Origin: Diaminobutyricimonas aerilata
Lineage (GTDB): Bacteria; Actinomycetota; Actinomycetes; Actinomycetales; Microbacteriaceae
DNA length: 64,000 nt
Reading direction: 5' to 3'
Assembly (NCBI RefSeq): GCF_002797715.1
Contig: NZ_PGFF01000001.1
Coordinates: 2,565,304-2,629,303 of the forward strand
Positions within the stretch are counted from its first letter, which is position 1, and each line of letters begins with the position of its first letter. The translations under genes were made by a program, and so were the position numbers. Below are positions 26,142 to 35,476 of the stretch, piece after piece. The notes below the pieces were generated by a model. It was not told the origin of the DNA. It searched no databases and saw nothing but the letters and a program-made list of their open reading frames with translations.

Positions 26142-26187
26142 GGTCTCGGGGCCGGGGTCGCTGAGACCCCCGACTCCCGCCGAGACC
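26142..26187. terminator. Nested hairpin between convergent operons
   Basis: Outer arms GGTCTCGG (26142-26149) and CCGAGACC (26180-26187); inner arms GCCGGGG (26151-26157) and CCCCGAC (26168-26174). Placed between the tetR and permease stops, it can terminate in both directions. Confidence 0.55.
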
Positions 26188-26190
26188 CGC

Positions 26191-27093
26191 CTACCCCTTG
26201 ATGCCGCCCGACACGAGGTCCAGCCGCCAGTAGCGCTGCAGGAACAGCACGAGCGCGAGCAGCGGGATGATCGACACGGCGGCGCCCGTGATCGCCACCG
26301 AGTACAGGGCGGGCGTGCCCGACCCCTTCGCGAGCAGCGTGAACAGGCCGACGGTGAGCGGATACATGTCCTGGTCCGAGAGCATGATGTACGGCAGCAG
26401 GAAGTTGTTCCACGTGCCGATGAACTGCAGCAGGAACACCGTCACCATCCCGGGCACCATGAGCGGCAGCACGATCTGCTGGAAGATCCGCCACTCCCCC
26501 GCCCCGTCGATCCGCGCCGCTTCGAGCGTCTCCTGCGGCACCGCCGACATCGCGTACACGCGCGACAGGTAGATCCCGAAGGGGCTGATGATGCTCGGCA
26601 GCAGCACCGACCAGTGCGTGCCCACGAGGTTGAACTCGCTCAGCAGCAGGTATTGCGGCACGGCGAGCACGATGCCCGGGATGAGCACCCCGGCGAGGAT
26701 CGAGAGGAACAGGAACGAGCGCCCGCGGAACTCGTACTTCGCGAGCGCGTACCCGGCCATCGCCGACACGAACACCGACAGCAGGGACCCGACGCCGGAG
26801 TAGATGAGCGAGTTGACGCACCACATCAGGTACTGCCCGCCCTGGTAGGCGAAGAGCGACCCGAGGTTCTCGAACAACCCGGTTCCGGGGGCGAAAGTGA
26901 ACGTGGTGAAGAGCTCACCGCGCGTCTTGCTCGCCGCGAGGTACACCCAGACGACGGGGATGAGGCAGTAGATCGCGCCGAGCACGAGCACGATCGTGGG
27001 CAGCAGCCCCCATCCGCCGTCGCGGCTGCGCTGGCGGGCGCGATCGGTGCGAGCGGATGCGGGGCGCGGTCGGGTGGAGACGGCGGCGGTCAC
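26191..27093 (-). CDS. Galactoside ABC transporter permease, MalG type
   Basis: 300 residues, six helices, EAA loop PQETLEAARIDGAGEWRIF. GTG at 27093 overlaps the stop of the upstream permease by 4 bases. Ends RLDLVSGGIKG, the common C-terminus of carbohydrate permeases of this class. Part of the ROK-controlled galactoside importer; it has no ATPase gene in the operon. Confidence 0.88.
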   Translation of the reverse strand: MTAAVSTRPRPASARTDRARQRSRDGGWGLLPTIVLVLGAIYCLIPVVWVYLAASKTRGELFTTFTFAPGTGLFENLGSLFAYQGGQYLMWCVNSLIYSGVGSLLSVFVSAMAGYALAKYEFRGRSFLFLSILAGVLIPGIVLAVPQYLLLSEFNLVGTHWSVLLPSIISPFGIYLSRVYAMSAVPQETLEAARIDGAGEWRIFQQIVLPLMVPGMVTVFLLQFIGTWNNFLLPYIMLSDQDMYPLTVGLFTLLAKGSGTPALYSVAITGAAVSIIPLLALVLFLQRYWRLDLVSGGIKG

Positions 27094-28079
27094 GAGTTCA
27101 CTCCCATGCGCTTGCGGTTGACGATCCGCAGGATGATCACCGAGACGAGCACGGTGCCGACGGCGAGCACGGTGGAGGCGGCGGCAGCCTGGGGCAGGTC
27201 GTCGGTTCCGAACGCGTCGCGGTAGATGGTCATGAGCGGCACCCACGTGTTCGAGATGGCGCTCGTCATCGGCTGCAGGGTCGCCGGCTCGCTGTAGAGC
27301 TGCAGCGTGCCGATGAGGGAGAACACCCCGGTGAGCACGAGGGCGGGAACCACGAGGGGCACCTTGATGCGCAGCGCGATCTGCGTCTCGGTCGCGCCGT
27401 CAAGGCGGGCGGATTCGTAGATCTCGCTCGGGATGCCCCGCAGCGACGTGTAGATGATGATCATGTTGAACCCGACCCCGCCCCAGATGGCGATGTTCGC
27501 GAGCGAGCCGAACAGCCCCGGCTCTTCGAGGAACGGGATGGTGCCGAGCCCGAGCGCCCGGGTGATGTACGAGAACGGGCTCGTGCTGGGCAGGTACATG
27601 AACCCCCACAGCAGCGCCGCGACCACGCCGGGTACGGCGTAGGGGATGAAGATGGCGGTGCGTCCGAACCGCTTGAGCCGCGCGGCCGGGGTGTCGAGCA
27701 GGAGCGCGAAGAGCAGCGCGAGCCCGAGGGTGAGCGGCACGGCGATGATGCCGTAGACGAAGAGCCGGCCGAACCCGGCGGCGAAGTCGGGGTTGGTGAG
27801 CACGGCGACGTAGTTCTCGAAGCCGACGAACACATCCGTCTTGCGCCCGAGCAGCCCGCCCTCGATGCGGTAGGCGCGCAGGCTCAGCCACACGGCGTAG
27901 CCGACCGGGATGAGCATGAACGCGATGTAGAGGATCACCGCGGGCGCGGTGAACAGGTACGGGGCGAGCCGGTTGCCGCGACTCTGGCGGCGTCCGGATG
28001 CGCGGGGCGCGGCGCGCCGCGAAGGGGCGGGGGCTCCGGGCGGGGCCGCGGAGCGCGGCGTCTGCACGGTGGTCGACAT
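27090..28079 (-). CDS. Galactoside ABC transporter permease, MalF type
   Basis: 329 residues with a basic, proline-rich N-terminal cytosolic tail (about 1-40), then six helices and EAA loop IYESARLDGATETQIALRIK. It lies 87 bases after the binding-protein gene, with a strong stem-loop in that gap, which would let the binding protein be made in excess over the permeases. Confidence 0.88.
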   Translation of the reverse strand: MSTTVQTPRSAAPPGAPAPSRRAAPRASGRRQSRGNRLAPYLFTAPAVILYIAFMLIPVGYAVWLSLRAYRIEGGLLGRKTDVFVGFENYVAVLTNPDFAAGFGRLFVYGIIAVPLTLGLALLFALLLDTPAARLKRFGRTAIFIPYAVPGVVAALLWGFMYLPSTSPFSYITRALGLGTIPFLEEPGLFGSLANIAIWGGVGFNMIIIYTSLRGIPSEIYESARLDGATETQIALRIKVPLVVPALVLTGVFSLIGTLQLYSEPATLQPMTSAISNTWVPLMTIYRDAFGTDDLPQAAAASTVLAVGTVLVSVIILRIVNRKRMGVNS

Positions 28080-28124
28080 CGGTGGCGTCCTTACTTTCGA
28101 ACCGTGGGGGCGGAGGGGCGGAGG

Positions 28125-28154
28125 GGGTGCCGGCCGCGAACCCGGCCGGCACCC
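28125..28154 (-). other. Intercistronic stem-loop between binding protein and permeases
   Basis: Perfect 12-bp stem, arms GGGTGCCGGCCG (28125-28136) and CGGCCGGCACCC (28143-28154), 6-base loop, no T-run. Position and strength fit a partial terminator or mRNA-stabilising hairpin that sets the ratio of binding protein to permease. Confidence 0.6.
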
Positions 28155-28166
28155 GCATCCGTTCGA

Positions 28167-29456
28167 CTACCCGTTGCTGACCGGGAAGCCGGTCTCCTTC
28201 ATGTCGGCGATGACCGCCTCCTGCGTGGCGATGAACGCGTCACGCCACGGAGTGCCGTTGCGGATGGCCTTGGTCAGCTCGTCTTCGAAGGTGCTCTTGG
28301 CGAGGTTGACGTTCGGTCCCCACGTGACCGGGATGGTGTCGGAGGCGATGTCGGCGGCGACCGTGTAGAAGTCGGTCTGCTGCGGCATGAGCGACGGCGG
28401 GTCGTTGCTCTCCGCCATCTCCTGGCCGACGGTCGAGGCCGGGTAGAGGCTCTGCGTGTTGATGAGCAGCTCGTTGCCCTCTTCGCTCGCGTTGAGCCAC
28501 GCGGCGAACTTCGTCGCCTCCTCCGGGTGCTCGCTGTCCTTCGTCACGACCACGGCGGATCCGCCCTGGTACGCGACCGCCTTGTCGCCCGCGGTCCACT
28601 GCGGAAGCGGCGCCATGGCCCACTTGCCCGCGGTCTCGGGCGCGACCGACTCGATGACGCTCGGCGCCCACACGGCGCTCGGCCAGGAGAGGATCGTGCC
28701 CGCGTTGACGGCGGCGTTGTACTCGGGGGTGAGCAGCGGCTCGGTCTGGATGAGACCCTCCGCGGCGAGCGACTCGAAGAAGTCGGCCACCTCGAGCGAC
28801 GCCTCGTCCGCAATCCCGACCGTCCACTCCTCGCCGTCGATCGCCCACCACTGGGCGCCGGCCTGGGTGGCGACGCCGGCGAAGAAGCCGAACTCGCCGG
28901 GCGGCATCGTGGTGATGACGGTGTTCGGGTCGGCGGCCTTCACCGCGGCGGCGGAGGCGCGGAACTCCTCCCACGTCGTCGGCACGGGAACGCCGAGCTC
29001 GGCGAAGCGGTCTTCACGGAACACGAACGCCATCGGTCCGACGTCTTGCGGCACCCCGTAGACAGCGCCGTCGAAGGTGGTCTGCTCCCACGTGCCCTCG
29101 GTGAACGCATCCTGCACGTCGCTGACGTAGTCGGTGATCTCGAGCGGAACGTCGGCCACGATGAGCGACGGCAGCGTCGTGTACTCGACGAGCGCGAGGT
29201 CGGGGGCGTTGCCGGCGCGAGCGGCGGTGAGCAGTTTCGCGGAGGAGTCGTCGCCACCACCGGCATCCGTGTACTTGATCTGGATGTCGGGGTTCTCTTC
29301 GTTCCACTGGTCGACGACGCTCTGGCTCTCGGCCGCCCAGGCCCAGTATTCGAGCGTGACAGGTCCGTCGGAGTCGCCGCCCGCGGCGCTGCAGCCGCTG
29401 AGTGCCGCGATGGCGACGGCCGTGGCGCTGAAGGCCACGAGGGGTCGGATGCGCAT
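28167..29456 (-). CDS. Galactoside ABC transporter solute-binding lipoprotein
   Basis: 429 residues. Lipobox LSGC (Cys about 22), then a family 1 binding protein (VTLEYWAWAAESQSVVDQWN near the N-terminus, PDLALVEYTTLP, GGSAVVVTKDSEHPEEATKFAAWLN). AAAGGAG precedes ATG 29456. The promoter region contains a 21-bp operator with the -35 box inside it, shared in sequence with that of the galactosidase genes. Neighbouring GH42 and GH36 enzymes point to alpha- or beta-galactosides as cargo. Confidence 0.88.
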   Translation of the reverse strand: MRIRPLVAFSATAVAIAALSGCSAAGGDSDGPVTLEYWAWAAESQSVVDQWNEENPDIQIKYTDAGGGDDSSAKLLTAARAGNAPDLALVEYTTLPSLIVADVPLEITDYVSDVQDAFTEGTWEQTTFDGAVYGVPQDVGPMAFVFREDRFAELGVPVPTTWEEFRASAAAVKAADPNTVITTMPPGEFGFFAGVATQAGAQWWAIDGEEWTVGIADEASLEVADFFESLAAEGLIQTEPLLTPEYNAAVNAGTILSWPSAVWAPSVIESVAPETAGKWAMAPLPQWTAGDKAVAYQGGSAVVVTKDSEHPEEATKFAAWLNASEEGNELLINTQSLYPASTVGQEMAESNDPPSLMPQQTDFYTVAADIASDTIPVTWGPNVNLAKSTFEDELTKAIRNGTPWRDAFIATQEAVIADMKETGFPVSNG

Positions 29457-29528
29457 CAGGATCTCCTTTGATGTGTGCGGGTCGGCGGTGACCGCCGATT
29501 GACCGACAGCCTGAACCGGCGATGCGAG

Positions 29529-29549
29529 TTTGTCAACAGGCAAAACAAA
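29529..29549 (-). promoter_or_regulatory. Operator/-35 element of the importer operon
   Basis: On the minus strand: TTTGTT, then TTGCC, then TGTTGACAAA. Outer arms TTTGT/ACAAA are inverted; TTGACA is a consensus -35 box for the binding-protein gene, with CAGGCT 17 bases downstream as a weak -10. It matches 18 of 21 positions of the element at 30846. The ROK regulator gene begins on the other side and is the likely repressor. Confidence 0.7.
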
Positions 29550-29625
29550 GTCGATCGATGCCCGGATGCCGTGGGCGGCAGCGCGAGCGGGTCTAGGCTG
29601 CGTCGCGACAGCGAATCGAGGGTCA

Positions 29626-30840
29626 GTGTCCGAAGTACTCGACAGCGCCGCCGCGATGGTGGGCGGCGGCGCCGGCAGCGCCTCCTCCCGCGAGTGGGCC
29701 GGTGCGGGCGATGGCGCCGCCTGGCCCCCGCTCGCCGAGACCGAGCGCGGGGCGCTGCGCGAGCTGCTCATCCACGGGCCGCTCCCCCGCGCCGAGATCG
29801 CCCGTCGTCTCGGCATGTCGCGGGCGAGCCTGACCCGGGTCACCCGCGCCCTCATGGAGCACGGGCTCATCGCCGAGGGCGAGGTCGAGCTGCGCGGGGC
29901 GACCGGTCGCCCGAGCGAGCTGCTCGTCGTGCGACGGGACGCCCGGCACTTCTTCGGTGTGAAGCTCACGGGCGACACCGCCTTCGCCGTGGTCACCGAC
30001 CTCGGCGCGCGGATCGTCGCCCGCCACGAGGAACCGATCGTCTCGACGGAGGTCGACGCGGTCATCGACCAGATCGTCGCCGCGCACGCGCGCTTCGCCG
30101 CCGACTACCCCGCGATCACCGCCGGCGGGGTCACCCTCGCGGGCGACCTGACCGAGGTCGGCGGCCGGCAGATCGTGAAGGACTCGCCGTTCCTGGGCTG
30201 GCACGACGTGTTCCTCGCCGACCTCGTCACCGAGCGCCTCGGCATCCCGATGAGCGCCGAGAACGACGTGCGCGCCCTCACCGCGACCGAGCACTGGTTC
30301 GGCGCTGGAGTCGGCTGCCGCTCCCTCGCGCTCATCACCATCGGCGCCGGAATCGGCTTCGGCTTCGTCATCGACGACCGCCTGGTGACCGGCCACCATG
30401 GTCGCGCGGGGAGCCTCGACCACCTGCCGATCGACCCGGCCGGCCCGATCTGCGGTCGCGGACATCGCGGCTGCGCGAGCGCCGTGCTGCCGAGCCCCGC
30501 GATCGTCGACGCCCTCAGAATGCCCGGGCTCGACTACCCCGGCGTCGTCGCCCTCGCCCGCGACGGCCACGCTCCGGCACTGCGCGCCTTCGCCGACGCG
30601 GGACACGCCCTCGGCGTGCTCATCGGCACGGTCGCGAACGCGCTCGACCCGCAGAAGATCGTGCTCACCGGTGACGGGCTGCCGCTCATGGAGCTCGCGG
30701 GCGACGTCGTGCACTCGGTGATCGACCAGGTGCGCGCCCCCGGCGTGCCGCCGATCGAGCTCGATGTGCAGCCGTTCGAGTTCGACGAATGGGCCCGTGC
30801 GGGTGCCGTGCTCGGCATCCGCACCGCCCTGCAGTTCTGA
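29626..30840 (+). CDS. ROK-family transcriptional repressor
   Basis: 404 residues. N-terminal winged helix (about 30-90: LRELLIHGPLPRAEIARRLGMSRASLTRVTRALMEHGLI), then a ROK kinase-like sugar-binding domain with the cysteine-rich motif ICGRGHRGCASAV and GVTLAGDLTEVGG. The zinc-binding C-x-x-x-x-x-C pattern is present. Such proteins release DNA when their sugar binds. GTG 29626 has GAGGG upstream; ATG 29656 is a possible alternative. It lies between importer and glycosidase operons, both of which carry the same operator. Confidence 0.85.
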   Translation: MSEVLDSAAAMVGGGAGSASSREWAGAGDGAAWPPLAETERGALRELLIHGPLPRAEIARRLGMSRASLTRVTRALMEHGLIAEGEVELRGATGRPSELLVVRRDARHFFGVKLTGDTAFAVVTDLGARIVARHEEPIVSTEVDAVIDQIVAAHARFAADYPAITAGGVTLAGDLTEVGGRQIVKDSPFLGWHDVFLADLVTERLGIPMSAENDVRALTATEHWFGAGVGCRSLALITIGAGIGFGFVIDDRLVTGHHGRAGSLDHLPIDPAGPICGRGHRGCASAVLPSPAIVDALRMPGLDYPGVVALARDGHAPALRAFADAGHALGVLIGTVANALDPQKIVLTGDGLPLMELAGDVVHSVIDQVRAPGVPPIELDVQPFEFDEWARAGAVLGIRTALQF

Positions 30841-30845
30841 CCGGG

Positions 30846-30866
30846 TTTGTTACGCATGTTGACAAA
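30846..30866 (+). promoter_or_regulatory. Operator/-35 element of the galactosidase operon
   Basis: TTTGTT, then ACGCA, then TGTTGACAAA; same inverted TTTGT/ACAAA arms and embedded TTGACA as the element at 29529-29549. CAGGGT lies 18 bases after TTGACA. A bound repressor would cover the -35 box directly. Confidence 0.7.
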
Positions 30867-30935
30867 GGCGGCGCATCCGCCCCAGGGTTGAGGGCGGCGC
30901 GATCGCGCCGACACGCTCATCGAAGGGGATGCCCC

Positions 30936-32975
30936 GTGGCTCGTCGCGCCGTTACCCGACCCTCCACCCGCCGCGAGCTGCCGGCCTGGCCGACGGACGG
31001 CCTGAGCTTCGGTGGCGACTACAACCCGGAGCAGTGGTCGCCCGAGGTGTGGCGGGAGGACGTGCGGCTCATGCGCGAGGCGGGCGTCAACATCGTGACC
31101 CTCGGGGTGTTCTCGTGGGGGCTGCTCGAGCCGCGCGAGGGCGAGTTCGAGTGGGGCTGGTTCGACGAGATCATCGGGCTGCTGCACGAGAACGGCATCG
31201 CGATCGACCTCGCCACCCCGACCGCCGCGCCGCCGAGCTGGCTGCTGCACGCGCATCCGGACCTGCCCCCGCTCGACGCCCATGGCGAGCGCGAGACCCC
31301 GGGCGGGCGACTCGGCTGGTGCCCGAGCTCGCCGGTGTTCCGCGAGCACGCGCTGCGCATCGTGCGGGCGATCGCCGAGCGCTATGGCGACCACCCGGCC
31401 GTGAAGCTGTGGCACGTGAGCAACGAGCTCGGCGGCGGCAACGGGCGCTGCCACTGCGAGGTGTCGACGGCGCGGTTCCAGGAGTGGCTGCGCGAGCAGT
31501 ACGGCACGATCGAGGCGGTCAACGCCGCGTGGGGTTCCGCGTTCTGGGGCCACACCTTCACCGCGTTCGAGCAGATCACGACGCCGACCGGTGACGCCCG
31601 CAAGACGAACCCGGGCCGGTTCCTCGACTTCGAGCGCTTCTCCTCCGACGAGCTGCTCGAGCATTACCTCGCCGAGGCGGCGGTGCTGCGCGAGCTCTCC
31701 GACCGCCCCGTCACCACCAACCTCATGGTCGGCGCGGGCGGCCACGTGGTCGACTACTCCGACTGGGCGCAGCACGTCGACGTCGTGGCGAACGACCACT
31801 ACACGATCGTCGACGACCCGCTGCGGCAGCAGGATCTCTCCTTCGCGGGCGACCGGATGCGCGGCCTCGCGGTCGACCGCAAGCCCTGGCTGCTCATGGA
31901 GCACTCCACGGGGGCGCCGAGCTGGCAGGAACGCAACCGCGCGAAGGCGCCCGGCGAGATCGTGCGCAACGCGCTCGCGCACGTGGCCCGCGGGTCGGAT
32001 GGCGCGATGTTCTTCCAGTGGCGCGCCTCCACCGCGGGAACGGAGCAGTTCCACTCGGCGATGCTGCCGCACGCCGGCACCGCGAGCCGGGTGTGGCGCG
32101 AGATCGTGCAGCTCGGCGACGCGCTGCAGAAGCTCAAGCCGATCGCCGGGTCGCCGGTGGAGCCGGCGAAGGTGGCGCTACTCGTCGACGAGGAGTCGGC
32201 GTGGTCGCTGCAGCAGGGACTCAAGCCGCACCGCGCGCTGCGCTACGCCCGCGAGACGCGGCTGTGGCACCGCGCGTTCTGGCAGCGTCAGGTGCTCGTC
32301 GACGTGCTGCCGGTCGACAGCGACCTCGAGGGCTACGACCTCGTCATCCTGCCCACCCTGTTCGTCGTCTCCGACGCGCAGGCGGCCCGTATCGACGCGT
32401 TCGTGCGCGCCGGCGGCACCGCGCTCGTCACCTACCTCTCCGGCGTCGTCGACGAGACGAACCGGGTGCGCGGCGGCGGCTACCCGGGCGCGTTCCGTGA
32501 CCTGATCGGCGTGACGACGGAGGAGTTCCGTCCGCTGCAGACCTACGAGACCGTGCGGCTCTCCGACGGCGGCGTGGTGACCGACTGGAGCGAGGACACC
32601 AACCTGCACGGCGCCGAGCCGATCGTCACCTACGCCGACGGCGACTCCGCCGGCCGCGTCGCGGTCTCCCGCAACACCGTCGGCGACGGCGCCGCCTGGT
32701 ACGTGTCGGCGATGCTGCCCTTCGAGTCGGCGGAGCGCCTCGCCGACCGCCTCATCGACGAGCTCGCCCTCCCCCGCGCGGTCGAGGCGAGCCCCGCGGT
32801 CGAGGCGGTGCGGCGCGTCACGCCGGAGGGCGGCGTGCTGTTCCTCATCAACCACTCCGACGCCGACGAGACGGTCGCCGTCTCCGGCGAGTCGCTGCTC
32901 GACGACGCGGTGTTCGACGGCGAGGCGCTCGTGCCGGCCGGCGCCGTCGTCGTGGTGCGGGAGGCGGCGCTGTGA
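30936..32975 (+). CDS. Beta-galactosidase, glycoside hydrolase family 42
   Basis: 679 residues, standard three-domain GH42 length. TIM barrel: FGGDYNPEQW at 25-34, acid/base Glu164 in WHVSNELGG, nucleophile Glu322 in WLLMEHSTG; then a trimerisation domain (VALLVDEESAWSLQQG) and a C-terminal beta domain. No signal peptide, so it acts on imported oligosaccharide in the cytoplasm. GTG 30936 has AAGGGGA at 7 bases. It overlaps the alpha-galactosidase gene by 4 bases. Hydrolyses terminal beta-galactosides; preference for a given linkage cannot be read from sequence. Confidence 0.92.
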   Translation: MARRAVTRPSTRRELPAWPTDGLSFGGDYNPEQWSPEVWREDVRLMREAGVNIVTLGVFSWGLLEPREGEFEWGWFDEIIGLLHENGIAIDLATPTAAPPSWLLHAHPDLPPLDAHGERETPGGRLGWCPSSPVFREHALRIVRAIAERYGDHPAVKLWHVSNELGGGNGRCHCEVSTARFQEWLREQYGTIEAVNAAWGSAFWGHTFTAFEQITTPTGDARKTNPGRFLDFERFSSDELLEHYLAEAAVLRELSDRPVTTNLMVGAGGHVVDYSDWAQHVDVVANDHYTIVDDPLRQQDLSFAGDRMRGLAVDRKPWLLMEHSTGAPSWQERNRAKAPGEIVRNALAHVARGSDGAMFFQWRASTAGTEQFHSAMLPHAGTASRVWREIVQLGDALQKLKPIAGSPVEPAKVALLVDEESAWSLQQGLKPHRALRYARETRLWHRAFWQRQVLVDVLPVDSDLEGYDLVILPTLFVVSDAQAARIDAFVRAGGTALVTYLSGVVDETNRVRGGGYPGAFRDLIGVTTEEFRPLQTYETVRLSDGGVVTDWSEDTNLHGAEPIVTYADGDSAGRVAVSRNTVGDGAAWYVSAMLPFESAERLADRLIDELALPRAVEASPAVEAVRRVTPEGGVLFLINHSDADETVAVSGESLLDDAVFDGEALVPAGAVVVVREAAL

Positions 32976-35110
32976 CGTTCGACCCGAGTCGCGCATCCGC
33001 GACCCCGCCCGTGCACGTGCTGCGCGCCGCGGGCGTCGGCGTCGTCATCGCGCTGCACCAGGAGTCGCTGCCCGAGGTGGTGCACTGGGGCGCCGACATC
33101 GGCCCGCTCACCGAGGAGGAGGGGCGGCAGCTGCTGCTCGCGGTGGCGCGCCCGCCGTCGCCGAGCGCGCTGGATCACCCGTGGCCGCTCACCCTCGTTC
33201 CGGGCGAGCACGACGGATGGGAGGGGCGGCCGGGCCTCGCCGGGCACGTCGACCGGCGGGCGCTGCTGCCGCGCTGGCGCACCACGAGCGTCGAGGGCGA
33301 CGAGTCCCGCCTGCGCGTCGAGGCGGCGGCGGATGCGCTGCGGCTCGTCATCGAGCTGACCCTCGATGAGTCGGGGGTGCTGAAGGTGCAGCACGAGCTG
33401 CTCAACGACGGCACCGAGCCGGTGGATCTCGCGATCCTCGAGCAGACGATGCCGGTCGGCGACCTCGCGAGCGAGGTGCTCGACTTCTCGGGACGCTGGA
33501 CGCGCGAGCGCGCCCCGCAGCGCCGCCCGCTCACCCAGGGCAGCGTCGCCCGCGAGTCGCGCCGCGGCCGCACCGGGCACGACTCCCCCATGGTCCTCGC
33601 GCTCGGCACGCCGGGGTTCGGCGACCAGCAGGGCGAGCTGTGGGCGGTGCACCTGGCGTGGAGCGGCGACTCCGTCTACCGCGTCGACGCGCTGCCCGAA
33701 GCCCGCACGGTGATCGGCGCGGGCGCGCTGCTGCGTCCGGGCGAGATCACGGTCGAGCCGGGTGCCTCGTTCCGCACCCCCGCGGCGATGTTCGTGTGGA
33801 GCGACGAGGGGCTCGACGGCATCGGCCGCCGCTTCCACCGTTTCGTGCGCAACCGGCCGCAGCATCCGAAGCGCCCCCGCCCGGTGACGCTCAACACGTG
33901 GGAGGCCGTGTACTTCGACCACGACCTCGGCAAGCTCACCGAACTCGCTCGCGTCGCCGCCGACATCGGCGTGGAGCGCTTCGTGCTCGACGATGGCTGG
34001 TTCCTGGGTCGCCGCGACGACACCGCGGGCCTCGGCGACTGGCGCGTCGACCCGTCCGTGTGGCCGGAGGGACTGCACCCACTCGTGGACGCGGTGCGCA
34101 GCCACGGCATGGAGTTCGGCCTCTGGTTCGAGCCCGAGATGGTGAACCTGAACTCGCAGCTGGCCCGCGAGCATCCGGACTGGCTGCTGCAACCGATCGA
34201 GAACGAGGTGCGCCCCTGGCGTGGCCAGTTCGTGCTCGACGTGTCGCGGCCGGAGGTGTTCGACTACCTGCTCGAGTCGATCTCGGCGCTCGTGACCGAG
34301 TACCGCCTCGACTACATCAAATGGGACCAGAACCGCGACCTCATCGAGGCGGTCAACACCGGTCGCGCGAACGTGCACCGCCACACGTCAGCGGTGTACG
34401 ACCTGCTCGCCGCGCTGAAGCAGCGCCACCCGGGCCTGGAGATCGAGTCCTGTGCCTCCGGCGGCGCCAGGGTCGACCTGGGCATCCTCGAGCACACGGA
34501 CCGCGTGTGGGCCTCCGACACGAACGACCCGGTGGAGCGCCTCGCCATCCAACGATGGACCGAACTGCTCCTCCCCCCGGAACTCATCGGAGCCCACGTC
34601 GGCCCACCCGTCGCCCACACCACCAAGCGCGCCACGAGCCTCGACTTCCGCATCGCCGTGGCGATGTTCGGCCACTTCGGCATCGAGTGGGACATCACCA
34701 CGTGTTCGTCTAGCGAGCTAGACGAACTGCGCGAGGGCATCGCGGCGTACAAACGGCTGCGCGGATTGCTGCACACTGGCGACGTATGGCACCTGCCCAC
34801 CGGCGACTCTGGTACGACTGCGACGTCGATCGTGGCGGCGGATGGGTCGGGTGCGGTCCTGCGGCTGGCGCGGTCCGAGAGCGGGCCGCGGGCGCTACCG
34901 GCGCTGCTGCGGGTGCCTGGGTTGGACGGCTCGTCCGAGTTCCACCTCTCGGCGCTCGGGGTGGGCGAAGGTGCGCACAGCACGCCCGCGGAGTCGCTCA
35001 GCTCCGCCGGGGCCGTCCGCTCAACCGGAAGCGCGTTGGGCGCGGTCGGTGTCCGGATGCCCCTGCTGCATCCGTCCGAGGCGATTGTCCTGAATTTGGA
35101 AGCTCGCTAG
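32972..35110 (+). CDS. Alpha-galactosidase, glycoside hydrolase family 36
   Basis: 712 residues, normal for GH36. N-terminal beta-supersandwich (about 20-290), TIM barrel with FVLDDGWFLGRRDD (337-350), LWFEPEMVNLNS, catalytic nucleophile Asp452 in DYIKWDQNRD, and acid/base Asp516 in VWASDTNDPVERL after the ESCASGGARVD motif. Cytoplasmic. GTG start inside the GH42 stop, so coupled. Together they would cleave galactosides of both anomers, such as raffinose-type and galactan-derived sugars. Confidence 0.92.
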   Translation: MTFDPSRASATPPVHVLRAAGVGVVIALHQESLPEVVHWGADIGPLTEEEGRQLLLAVARPPSPSALDHPWPLTLVPGEHDGWEGRPGLAGHVDRRALLPRWRTTSVEGDESRLRVEAAADALRLVIELTLDESGVLKVQHELLNDGTEPVDLAILEQTMPVGDLASEVLDFSGRWTRERAPQRRPLTQGSVARESRRGRTGHDSPMVLALGTPGFGDQQGELWAVHLAWSGDSVYRVDALPEARTVIGAGALLRPGEITVEPGASFRTPAAMFVWSDEGLDGIGRRFHRFVRNRPQHPKRPRPVTLNTWEAVYFDHDLGKLTELARVAADIGVERFVLDDGWFLGRRDDTAGLGDWRVDPSVWPEGLHPLVDAVRSHGMEFGLWFEPEMVNLNSQLAREHPDWLLQPIENEVRPWRGQFVLDVSRPEVFDYLLESISALVTEYRLDYIKWDQNRDLIEAVNTGRANVHRHTSAVYDLLAALKQRHPGLEIESCASGGARVDLGILEHTDRVWASDTNDPVERLAIQRWTELLLPPELIGAHVGPPVAHTTKRATSLDFRIAVAMFGHFGIEWDITTCSSSELDELREGIAAYKRLRGLLHTGDVWHLPTGDSGTTATSIVAADGSGAVLRLARSESGPRALPALLRVPGLDGSSEFHLSALGVGEGAHSTPAESLSSAGAVRSTGSALGAVGVRMPLLHPSEAIVLNLEAR

Positions 35111-35144
35111 CGCAGGCAGGTGATGCCAGAGCCCGCGCCGAGCA

Positions 35145-35396
35145 CTACGGCGCGACGTCGTCGCCGTCCGGCTCCCGGATCGCCCGTAGTCGCATCCGCG
35201 CGTCGGCGAGCTCCTGCTCGTACTTGGGTGAGGTGACGACGTCCACCTGTCGCTCCAGCATCGCTTCGAGGCCGCCGACGACCTGGAACTCCGGTGTCGG
35301 AAGCTCGTTGCCCTCGATAAGTGCGGACAGCCACTCGAGGAGCACGAGCGCCTCGTCCTGGGTGAAGTCGACCCATACGCGGTCCCCCTCAGTCAT
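35145..35396 (-). CDS. Small acidic hypothetical protein
   Basis: 83 residues, no recognised family. Predicted mostly helical and strongly acidic (WVDFTQDEALVLLEWLSALIEG near the start, EPDGDDVAP at the end). ATG at 35396. First gene at the left end of the low-GC island; its relation to the defence genes is unknown. Confidence 0.5.
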   Translation of the reverse strand: MTEGDRVWVDFTQDEALVLLEWLSALIEGNELPTPEFQVVGGLEAMLERQVDVVTSPKYEQELADARMRLRAIREPDGDDVAP

Positions 35397-35476
35397 CTCG
35401 TGACCCTCCGTTTTGCGCCGCGCTGCTCGACCTCATATTGCGCGAGCCATCCCGGAAGCGCACGCCTCGTTTGGGA

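Noticed and set aside
35111-35144. Left attachment site of the island
   Set aside because: No copy of the tRNA-Arg 3' end is visible here. A partial resemblance near 37930 lies inside the helicase gene and is too short.
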